Below are positions 55,735-64,000 of a stretch of DNA of 64,000 nt, piece after piece. The DNA comes from Craterostigma plantagineum. Taxonomy: Eukaryota > Streptophyta > Magnoliopsida > Lamiales > Linderniaceae. Every line of letters begins with the position of its first letter. Position 1 is the stretch's first letter. The stretch spans positions 17,485,501 to 17,549,500 of the forward strand of contig JAPQWV010000017.1 of the NCBI GenBank assembly GCA_027422505.1. The letters are read 5' to 3'. The translations under genes were made by a program, and so were the position numbers. The notes under the pieces were generated by a model. That model was not told the DNA's origin. It saw only the letters and a list, made by a program, of their open reading frames with translations, and did not search any database.

Positions 55735-56244
55735 TTTCGAGATAGTGCAAAAAAGGCAACACCCATCGTTGAATCGCGTCTTGCATTTCGATTTCACTGC
55801 CAAAAACCATGCCGGCAAATAACACCACGAACAATCCCTAAATCGCGAATAACACCCTCTGACAACTTCAAAATCGCCAAACCTAGCAATCAATTACACT
55901 AAAATATCGAAAAAAGACACAAAAATATCAAAACCCCAACTCACGGGACATTTTAATCTTGAAATAGAACGACGTTCTTACCAAAAAAGGTATTCTGTTG
56001 ATAGCCATCCTCGATTTCATCGTCTTCCTCGGTCGTCGTAGGTCGTCATCGTTTTTGCCGTCGAATCGCCTTTGGACGTATTGTTGGTACCTACAACCGT
56101 CGCCAATAGTATTAACACTATAACAACCGTTGCCTATAGTGTTACATACTTGAAAAATATTTCAAAAAGCCCCGCATGTAGTATAGGCGTCGGTTTTTAT
56201 GGAACCGCCGCGTATAGTGCTGTCGCCTATATTTTGTACTAGTG
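55735..56244. mobile_element. Non-autonomous CACTA-type element, about 510 bp
   Basis: The right end TTTTGTACTAGTG (CACTAGTACAAAA in reverse complement) matches the left end at 50672. Its own left end is reduced to TAGTGCAAAAAAGGCAACAC. Inverted subterminal repeats of the CCGTCGCC / TAGGCG type lie at about 56095-56230. Non-coding. Confidence 0.6.
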
Positions 56245-58139
56245 TGGACTTTATTTTTCCATCTTCATTGGTTACAATGTGATGCCCGGTGCCAAGAAAG
56301 AGTCCTTCGTAGACATAAATTGGGTCAGCCTGAGAGATCATCAGTTTAGACAAGAAAGAGTTCCTTCATCTCTATCCCGTAAGGAAATTGATCCCCCGAG
56401 TATTTGCCAAATATGATACAAGAAGTCTCAAAGCGTATAAAATTTTAGAGCGCACCATTTGCGGGAGATATTTAAAGCTTAAAAATATGTATATAATATG
56501 TTTTACAGAGTAGCCGAGCAACAATATAGAGTGCACTTTCCGTAGATTTGTAATTTATAAATTGGTCACTAAATGTACAATCAATATAAACATATATACC
56601 AGGAAAAAAAAGTAACGAAAAAATTACACTTCTCTCTACTATCAATAGTGAAGATAAAAACGTGCCTAAGAGGGAGGGGGTGAATTAGACTTATAAAAAT
56701 ATTATGCTTCTTCTTTTCACAAATCCTAAGATGTAGTGACTAAGATATGCCTACTGATGCTTGCGACGAGTATGCCTGATATATCCTAGTAGCGTCGGAT
56801 GTGTGTCGGGTGTGTCTCACAGCGAAGAGGAAATAACTGTGAAGTAAATGCGAGACATGATTTTTATAGAGGTTATATCCCTTACTCATTTCCTTGGGGT
56901 TTGCTCCCCAAGAGTTTACCAATCACTATAATGCACCGTAGCTGGATACAAAACTGATTGATTTGCCCAATACACAACCGAAACAAGTCGAACACTAGAC
57001 ACACTAGGTTACCACACGCCGAGTTTCGTTCCTCGGAATCTTCTGATCCCGACAGACACAGGTCGCTACCGAAGGGCTCCCGGAACTCGTCCTTCCCTTC
57101 ACGTGTGCGTAAACGTCGACCTTGCCTCATTGGTATTGCTCACGTCCGAAGACAGAATATATAGTGGGAGGTTGGAATAACTTAGTACGTTCAGTACTGC
57201 GCAAGTGATCGCTCAGGTAGGCAGAAAGCTATCGCAAATGATCGCTCATGAATCTCTCAATATTGTTTCTACTCAAAACGCTTGAAATCGTGGGTTTGCA
57301 AATTCTAAGTACCTCGAAATTATGAAGTGTTGCTCATATATAAACCTTTTCACTCAACACTTTACATGGAAAATAAGATCAAGATATTAATCACCAAATC
57401 AAGCACATAGTCTATGCAATTTTCGAGTAGTCAACAGGCCACGTAAATCATGCTTATCACAAATCATTACAACGGTCATAAGCTCATTAAAGCATAATTA
57501 TATTCCATATAAAAGCTCAGATTCATTCTCAAGGCATTTCAATTAATTCGAATTATATTCACCATAATAGAACTTTTCATATGTGATTTTCTGCTATCGG
57601 ATTATATGATAAATCAATCAAGATTTACTTTCAATGTTTAGCACACGAGATGGCAGCATATCAATACATTTTCCATATTTAGCACATAGTATCAGATTAA
57701 TATATTTACCATGTTTAGCACATAATATCAGATCAGATCACAGCTATCACGAATTAACGTGTCATGCCACAACTTTCCATATTTCAGAAACCACATCCAT
57801 TTTTAGCACATTACCATATAATAGCACCTTATCCATAAAGTCAATCAAATAATATCTTTTCTAAATATAATATTTTGATCAGTATAAGGAAAGATATCAC
57901 AGATGTGACTTTCGTTAACATGTGAGACATGTATAACATGCAATCACATAGCTTCACCAATAATCATAGAATCACAAGCGAATCAAATATACAACATTTT
58001 AACCAATTTATAGCTCATAAATTATGCATGGCTGAATATTAACATGTACTCAGACATTATATTGATCACTCATCGAATTGCTTAATTTATAGACCTAACG
58101 TCATTACAATTACATAGTTCATCAAAACTCTTATGCTCG
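56245..58139. other. Mixed repeat debris, no gene
   Basis: 56400-56660 is another inverted R tail fragment (TTTAGAGCGCACCATTTGCG, ATATAGAGTGCACTTTCCG). From 56660, GTGCCTAAGAGGGAGGGGGT resembles a phrase near 9338-9356 (GTGCTTAGAGGGGGTGAATA) and plant LTR-type sequence, so a degraded LTR is possible. The rest to 58139 is AT-rich. Short open frames have no recognisable product. Confidence 0.45.
57637..57812. repeat. Degenerate TTTAGCACA repeats
   Basis: TTTAGCACA recurs four times (about 57637, 57678, 57713 and 57801), the first three at roughly 36-41 bp spacing with similar ATATCAGAT-type fillers. Confidence 0.5.
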
Positions 58140-58620
58140 TGGACCAAACAGGTCAATAAATAGCATAGAAGAAAAACATGGAATGAAATTAACATAAGGA
58201 ATTACAGATAAGGGCAACAAAGCTCGTAAAAAAAAGCAATGATAAACAGGAAATAAATACACAGAAGGATGAAAATATATACCATGGATGTAGATATGAA
58301 ATCCGCAAGATATTATTTAAACGGGGAAAATGATTGCTCTATAGCCCAAAACCATGAGCGTTCAATTTTAGCACTCTACTAGTTGAGGATGTGGAATCAA
58401 ACCAAGTATGCGATTGTAAGATCTAAGTGGGGGATGTAGACCGCGAGAACTTCAGAGAAACAAAGATAGATAGAAAATAGCCTTTGGGGAGAATAAAAGA
58501 ATATATAGCGGCGGCATTGAAACTTAGAGTTTATAAAGACTGATAGGATTCTACTAGGGTTTTATGAAAACGTAACATAGATAATGCGACTATTCGACTT
58601 AATATATATTTCCCGCTTTT
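58140..58620 (-). repeat. Repeat R copy 3
   Basis: Minus-strand copy of the R start. Telobox (58562-58554), TATAAA (about 58536-58531) and ATG (58517-58515) have the same arrangement as copies 1 and 2, followed by the ACTTAGATCTTACAATCGCA block, GAACGCTCATGGTTTTGGGC and ATCTACATCCATGGTATATA. It then passes directly to the GAGCTTTGTTGCCCTTATCT region, so the middle of R is deleted here. Confidence 0.7.
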
Positions 58621-58659
58621 TTTCTTTAATTTCATCAGTCAATAAAGACAAAATAAGAC

Positions 58660-58900
58660 ATGTCGTGAAACATCATATGTGCCGCTGTTCACTATGGAGC
58701 ACCCATCTTTTATTTGCCAATGACACCCTTATATTCACGAGATCGACTGTAGAGGATATGACTTCGATCAAGCGCATCCGAAGTGAATATGAAAAGATCG
58801 GACCAGATAGTCAACTTCGACAGATCATCCTCGTCTTTCTCACCTAAACTCGAGATGTATTGGGGTTGCCATAGGTGGTGCGTGATAAGCTAGGATTGGA
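58660..58900 (+). pseudogene. LINE reverse transcriptase relic
   Basis: A short frame encodes THLLFANDTLIFTRSTVED ... RIRSEYEKIGP, the LINE RT palm motif in which the catalytic FADD is FAND. The next 60 nt in other frames may continue it. No other LINE domain is nearby. It abuts R copy 3. Confidence 0.65.
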
Positions 58901-59116
58901 CGTTATTTTACCCCATAAACGTGTGTTATCAGGCTTTACCCATCGGAATCACCTCTAATATCGTAGTTTTTATCTTTCAGATCTGACAGATATCAGAGTG
59001 AAATAAACCAAAACCGGGAAGCATGTATCTGCTCGTTTATTAAAGCACTTGTCATTCTTGGGTTACCATTCATACATGGACAAAATAGACATTGCCTTTC
59101 CTTATCACTGAAAGTA

Positions 59117-59159
<43 letters not shown>

Positions 59160-59456
59160 AAAAAAAGGCCAATAGTAATGTTGGCCTCAATAGCAAGATG
59201 AAGAGTTTAGTGCTTGAATTATTATAATATAGACAAGAAATAAGTGTTAATAAGCATAAAGGACATTTACACTTACGCATTGAAACAACAATTGCAGCCA
59301 AGACATCGAAGCTGTCAGCTCAAGAAAGCGACTACATGCATGCTGGTCATGGAAGAGAAAAACATCAGAGGTCTATTGTGACGGCTGCAAGATCTATCTT
59401 ATGGCTGCACTTTGCGCTTGTCGGTGAGACAAAAGATTTTAAATGATGTTGAAAGT
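58901..59456. other. Unclassified sequence with a microsatellite
   Basis: No gene seen. A (GT)n(AT)n microsatellite lies at about 59113-59157. The remainder is unrecognised and ends at the start of Copia 4. Confidence 0.5.
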
Positions 59457-59821
59457 AAACTTGATTTCGGCCCAAGATAATTAAGTTGCTGAATTTAGCA
59501 ATTGGGCTTAGGATATATATTGGCCCAACATCTTGAACATGTAGGATAACCTAGAATTATTCATAGTACTCTATGGAATATTATAGAACATAGATATTTA
59601 TTGGGAATATTCTAGGGTAGTGATATGTGGCTTAATTCTAGCCACATGTTAAGGAGGTGGACCACTATAAATAGGGGTGAACCCCTTAGCATTTTGTATC
59701 AAGATCAAGAAAAAGATTAAGCTATATTGTAAGAAGTGAGTTGTCAATAAAACATCTTCATCTAAACAATAGCCTTTGATATCAAGTTCCTCCCTTCCTA
59801 TATAAGTCATAATTTCCAACA
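59457..59821 (+). repeat. 5' LTR of Copia element 4
   Basis: 365 bp, TGTTGAAAG ... TTTCCAACA. TATA box TATAAATA at 59666-59673. Confidence 0.9.
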
Positions 59822-59824
59822 AAG

Positions 59825-59836
59825 TGGTATCAGAGC
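59825..59836 (+). promoter_or_regulatory. Primer binding site of Copia element 4
   Basis: TGGTATCAGAGC, three bases after the LTR, complementary to the 3' end of plant initiator tRNA-Met. This is the standard Copia primer site, unlike Copia 1 and 2. Confidence 0.92.
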
Positions 59837-59853
59837 TACAAGATCCTACGGCG

Positions 59854-60790
59854 ATGGCAAGCGACATGGTTCTTTTCCAAGTTCCGACACTCAACAAAAG
59901 CAGCTACGATAATTGGAGTATCAAGATGAAGGCGCTCCTTGGATCACAAGATGCATGAGATATCGTAGAGAAAGGCTATATCGAACCAAAAAAGGAAGAG
60001 GTCAATCTCAAATGCAAAAGGATAGTCTGGGAGAATTGAGAAGACAAGAAAGCTCTCTACCTAATCTATCAAGATTAGACAACGATGCCGATAAGATTTT
60101 GGAAGCAAATACCACTAAAAATGCATGGGAGAAGCTTCGGACCTCGTATAAGGGAGCGGATCCTGTAAATAAGTACATCTTCAAACTTTAAGAACTAAGT
60201 TTAAAGCATTGCATATGAAGCATGATGAGGTTGTGTCGGATTACTTCTCGAGGGTAAATTAATCAACTAAAGAGAAATAATGAGAAACTTGATGATGGTA
60301 GAATCATAAAAAAATTCTTCGCTCGTTAGACGCAAATTTTGAGCATATCGTTGCCATCATAGAAGCAACTAAGGATTTAGAGAAAATAGCAGTGGATCAA
60401 CTATTGGGCTCATTGCAAGCCCATGAAGAAAAGAAAAGTAGAAGGAATAGATAGTAGAACAACTACTAAAGCTACAAGTTGATTCTACTAAAGAAAGCGA
60501 TAATGACAAAAAACCTCAAGGACGAGGCCACGGGCGAGGTCAAAGACGAAAACAGACAGGAGGTCGTGGACACGGTTATGGACGAAGTTGGAGGCCCAAC
60601 GATGACAACAACAACAACAATCATCAAAGAAGAGATAACTTAACGAGAGGTCGTGGGAGAGGTAACCCAAGATCCAGGTATGATAATCGAAAGTTAAAAG
60701 TTACAATTCCGAGAGGTTTGGGCACTATTTTTCTGAATGTAGAGTTACTAACCATAAAGAATTGGATAAGGCCAACTACGTCGAAGAGAA
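59854..60790 (+). pseudogene. Copia element 4 gag, broken
   Basis: ATG at 59854 (MASDMVLFQVPTLNKSSYDNW) opens a DUF4219/UBN2 gag, which meets TGA where SQDAW is expected. Further pieces follow: NAWEKLRTSYKGADPV (about 60120-60165), EHIVAIIEATKDLEK-like and LLGSLQAHEEKK-like blocks (60340-60440), then an RG-rich region (GRGHGRGQRRKQ, 60520-60670). The zinc knuckle remnant SYNSERFGHYFSEC (60695-60740) has lost its first two cysteines. At least six stops or shifts. Confidence 0.85.
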
Positions 60791-60844
60791 AAGCGAAGAA
60801 GATATTATACTACTAGCCCATAAGGATGATGAAAGAAGCGAGAG

Positions 60845-61153
60845 CAACAACTGGTACCTAGACACCGGCCCAAGCATTCACATGTGCTTGATGAATCAGT
60901 GAGTGGTAATGTTGCATTCGGGGACGAATCAAAGGTCGCGGTGAAAGGTAAAGGTAACATTCTTATTCACTTAAAGAATGGTGGGCATCAATTCATCTCC
61001 AATGTCTACTACGTGCCGAAGATGAAGAGCATCTTATTAAGTCTTGGGCAACTCGTAGAGAAAGGTAATGACATTCGCCTAAGAGACGATAACCTTTCTA
61101 TAAGAGACGGTTCAAATAAATTAATCGCTAAGGTGCCAATGCAAAGGAATTGA
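60845..61153 (+). pseudogene. Copia element 4 protease relic
   Basis: NNWYLDTGPSIHMC (about 60848-60890) carries the DTG catalytic triad. After a stop, the frame 60884-61153 gives GNVAFGDESKVAVKGKGNIL and ISNVYYVPKMKSILLSLGQL, the conserved C-terminal protease/linker of Copia elements. Confidence 0.87.
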
Positions 61154-61189
61154 ATGTTCGTCCTCAACATCATGCAAAATGCCTCAAGA

Positions 61190-62035
61190 CATGCTATAGA
61201 GATCCATCGTGGATTTGGCATCTTCGGTATGGGCATATAAACTTCGGTGGACTAGAACTGCTATCGATAAGGACATGGTGAAAAGATTTCCATCCATCAA
61301 CCACCCCAATCAAGTTTGTGAAGGATGCCTGGTACGAAAGCAGTTCAAGAAAAGTTTTCCAAATGAGTTGAGGTCGAGAGCTAAAAGAACGTTGGAGCTA
61401 ATTCATACTGACGTGTGCGGACCGATCAAGCCGAGCTCACTTGGTAAGAGTAACTACTTCCTTCTCTTCATCGATGACTTTTCAAGAATGCCATGGGCAT
61501 ACTTCTTAAAGTAAAAAACGAAAGTATTCGAGAACTTCAAGAAGTTCAAAAGCCTCGTTAAGAAACAAGGTGGCCTCAAGATACAAGCAATGAGATCTGA
61601 TCGTGGAGGAGAATTCACTTCGACGGAATTTCCGTGTTGTGAGGAGCACTGAATTAGGCGACCCCTGACGGCACCAAGAACAGAAAAATCCTTGACATGG
61701 ATAGAAGCATTCTCAAGAGTAAGGAGTTACCGAAGGAGCTTTGGACGGAACCAGTAGCATGTCCAGTCTACCTCTCGAATCGATCTCCAACAAGGAGTGT
61801 GTGGGGAAAGACGCTTCAAGAAGAATGGAATGGTTGGGAACTCGGCATATCCGATCTGAGAGTCTTCGAAAGCATAGCTTATGTGCGTATTCCCAACGAG
61901 AAAAGGAGTAAATAGGACGAAGTGAGAAGCACATCTTCATAGGTTATGATTACAACACCAAGGGATACAAGCATCCGAAGAAAAAGAAGAAGATCATCAG
62001 TCGAGACGTAATATTCGACGAAGAAGGAGAATGAG
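61190..62035 (+). pseudogene. Copia element 4 integrase relic
   Basis: WHLRYGHINFGG-like and CEGCLVRKQFKKSFP (61318-61362) form the zinc-binding region. LELIHTDVCGPIKPSS and RSDRGGEFTSTEF carry the first two catalytic acids. The region that should contain the third acid (about 61640-61690) is disrupted. The frame 61697-61915 continues with ELPKELWTEPVACPVYLSNR and LRVFESIAYV. Stops at 61512 and 61650, among others. Confidence 0.87.
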
Positions 62036-62239
62036 ATTGGAACACATGCAGAGGTGAGTACAATTTACTCCATTCTTTGAAGAAAATAACAAAGAACAAC
62101 CAATAATGGAGCAGCAGAAGATGAGCCAGTACTCCAATAACATAATCGACTACGATTAGAAGAAGAAAGCTCAAGCGAGAGAACCCCACAAAAGCCTAAA
62201 AGAGATATGTGGAGTACTAAAACATCAAGATAACCTGAC

Positions 62240-63080
62240 CCTTTCTCTTTGCGGACAGTGAGACGATGAGCTTTCAAGAAGCCATGAGAAATAAGAACTT
62301 GAAAGACATCATAGATGAGGAAATTAATGCGATCGAGAAAAAGACAAATGGGAGCTAACAACACTTCCAAAGGGGCATAAAGCGATTGGCGTAAAGTGGG
62401 TGTATAAAGCAAAGAAAACGCCAAAGGAGAAGTTGAAAGATACAAGGCAAGGTTGGTGGCTAAAGACTACAGTCAAAGATTGGGGATCGATTATGACGAG
62501 GTATTTGCTCTAGTCGCTGGACTCGAAAATGTTCGACTAATAATATATTTGGCAGCTCAGAACAATTGGAAAATTCATCAAATGGATGTGAAGTCCGCCG
62601 AGTACTTGAGGAGCAAGTTTATATAGAGCAACCGCAAGGATATAAAGTAGCTAGACAAGAAGACAAGGCTTTACGATTGACGGAGGCTCTTTACGGGTTG
62701 AAGTAAGCACCGAGAGCTTGGAACCCACAGATTGACAAGTACCTTAAAGGAAGAAACTTCATCCAGTGTCCATACGAGCATGCGCTCTACATCAAAGTAC
62801 AAGGTAACGATATCTTAATTGTATGATTGTATGTGGACGACTTAATCTTCACAGGCAATAACCCAAGCGTTTACAAGGACTTTAAAAGAGAGATGGCCAA
62901 AGAGTTCGAGATGACCGACATCGGGCTTATGGCGTACTATCTTGGAATCAAAGTGAAGCAAGGTGACAACGGGATTCTCATAATTCAAAAATGTTATGCT
63001 AAGGAGATACTCAAGAAATTCAAGATGGATGATTCAAATCCCGTCGACACACCAATGGAAAGCAGTTCTAAGTAACCAAG
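62240..63080 (+). pseudogene. Copia element 4 reverse transcriptase relic
   Basis: MSFQEAMRNKNLKDIIDEEI opens the domain, followed by IKVKWVYK-like, QMDVKSA, EEQVYIEQPQGY and ALYGLK, and after a TGA the catalytic LYVDDLIFTGN (62827 onward). The 82-codon frame 62827-63075 runs through AYYLGIKVKQGDNGILIIQK to NPVDTPMESSSK. Several frameshifts precede it. Confidence 0.88.
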
Positions 63081-63780
63081 CATGAAGAAGGTGGAAAAGT
63101 GGACATGACATTCTTTAAGAGCTTAGTTGGAAGTCTAAGGTATTTACGTGCACAAGACCCGGTATCTTATATACGGTTGGAGTCGTTAGTCGACATATGG
63201 AAAACCCAACAACGACTCACTTGAAGACGGCTAAGAGAATTATCCGATACATCAAAGGTACGACTAACTATGGCTTGTACTATACAAGTTCTAATGAGTT
63301 CAAGCTCGTTGGATATAGTGATAGCGACTGGGGAGGAGATATCAATGATCACTAAAGCACAAGTGGCTTCGTGTTCTACATGGGAGACACTGCCTTCACA
63401 TGGATGTAAAATAAGCAACCGATCGTTACCCTCTCTACATGTGAACCGGAGTATGTGCCGACTACCTCATGTGTACGTCGTGCGATTTGGCTTCGAAATC
63501 TGCTGAAAGAGGTGGGAATTCCACAAGGCGATCCAACTAAGATTCTTGTGGATAATAAGTCAGTAATAGCATTAGCCAAGAACCCAGTCTTCCATGATCA
63601 GAGCAAGCACACGACATGCGTTACCACTATATAAGAGAGTGCATCACAAGGAAGGATGTTGAAATGGACTACATGAAGTCCAAAGATCAAGTAACCGATA
63701 TTTTCACCAAGCCACTCAAGAAGGAATACTTCGTACGACTACGAAGTGTACTAGGAATGGAAAATCAAGTTTAAGGAGGG
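63081..63780 (+). pseudogene. Copia element 4 RNase H relic and polypurine tract
   Basis: Broken frames give a Copia-type RNase H tail ending YYIRECITRKDVEMDYMKSK, DQVTDIFTKPLKKEYF and LRSVLGMENQV before a TAA at about 63772. AAGGAGGG (63773-63780) is the polypurine tract directly before the 3' LTR. Confidence 0.85.
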
Positions 63781-64000
63781 TGTTGAAAGTCATCATTTTG
63801 GCCCAAGATAATTAAGTTAAAGAATTTAGCAATTGGGCTTAGGAGATATATTGGGCCAACATCTAGATTATGTAACCTAGAATTATCCATAGAACTATAT
63901 GGAATATTATAGAACATAGATATTTATTGGGAATATTCTAAGCTAGTGATATGTGGCTTAACTCTAGTCACATGTTAAGGAGGTGGAACTATTATAACTA
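63781..64000 (+). repeat. 3' LTR of Copia element 4, cut by the window end
   Basis: The first 220 bp of the 3' LTR, starting TGTTGAAAGTC, aligned with 59457-59676 with about 25 differences plus small indels. The end and the target duplication lie outside the window. Confidence 0.9.

Larger units (their letters stand above)
59457..64000 (+). mobile_element. Copia element 4, heavily decayed, truncated by the window end
   Basis: The 5' LTR (59457-59821) and the start of the 3' LTR (63781-64000) both begin TGTTGAAAGT. A perfect TGGTATCAGAGC PBS and an AAGGAGGG purine tract border them. The internal region keeps gag, protease, integrase, RT and RNase H in Copia order, with many stops and shifts. 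The LTRs differ at roughly 12% over 215 bp by eye, so this is the oldest complete element here. It belongs to a different lineage from Copia 1 and 2. Confidence 0.92.

Noticed and set aside
59825..59836. tRNA gene
   Set aside because: TGGTATCAGAGC is the complement of a tRNA 3' end serving as a retroelement primer site. No tRNA cloverleaf was recognised anywhere in the window.

Overview
This is a window of a flowering-plant nuclear genome that consists almost entirely of transposable elements and their debris. The evidence is plant-type Copia and Gypsy LTR retrotransposons, a plant L1-type LINE with a DUF4283-like ORF1, Stowaway, hAT and CACTA elements, a 5S-rRNA-bearing Cassandra-like LTR, and intron-bearing fragments of a plant-type MFS transporter gene. 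I see no intact host gene, no functional rRNA or tRNA gene, no CRISPR array and nothing prokaryotic. The long open frames are retroelement genes, and every one is broken.

Layout. 0-3.5 kb: AT-rich repeats, a clean Stowaway MITE (1516-1757) and a hAT-like relic. 3.5-7.4 kb: a Cassandra-like TRIM remnant (minus), a Ty3/Gypsy gag relic (minus), LTR-like sequence and a tract extraordinarily rich in TTCGAA. 7.5-18.5 kb: a dispersed gene-like repeat (here called R) with a telobox/TATA/ATG start, interrupted by a 340-bp palindromic MITE, a CACTA end and complete Copia element 1 (9986-17393, minus, target duplication GAATT). 18.5-28.4 kb: a Tat/Ogre-like Gypsy element with near-identical LTRs, a ruined pol and internal tandem arrays. 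29.3-35.3 kb: Copia element 2 (plus, target duplication ATAGC), a relative of element 1. 35.5-48.4 kb: a second R copy carrying nested insertions (a hAT MITE with a perfect 8-bp duplication; Copia element 3, itself interrupted by a 5.9-kb LINE and a CACTA-like MITE). 49-58.6 kb: inverted R fragments with a solo LTR, a GGCGGATC-ended element containing a 22-nt poly(G), and a 2.8-kb CACTA-type element that has captured exons and introns of a host MFS gene. 59.5-64 kb: Copia element 4 (plus), heavily decayed, running off the window.

How the parts relate. Copia 1 and 2 share protein sequence, a very short leader and the same unusual sequence just after the 5' LTR. The Gypsy element has young LTRs around a dead pol, so it was probably mobilised by proteins supplied from elsewhere. 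The R copies act as a ruler: several insertions in one copy have a matching empty site in another copy within this window, which confirms their ends. The most interesting object is the gene-capturing CACTA element at 52709-55492.

Limits: element classes are assigned by eye from motifs, terminal repeats and target duplications. Family names, ages and boundaries marked uncertain need similarity searches.
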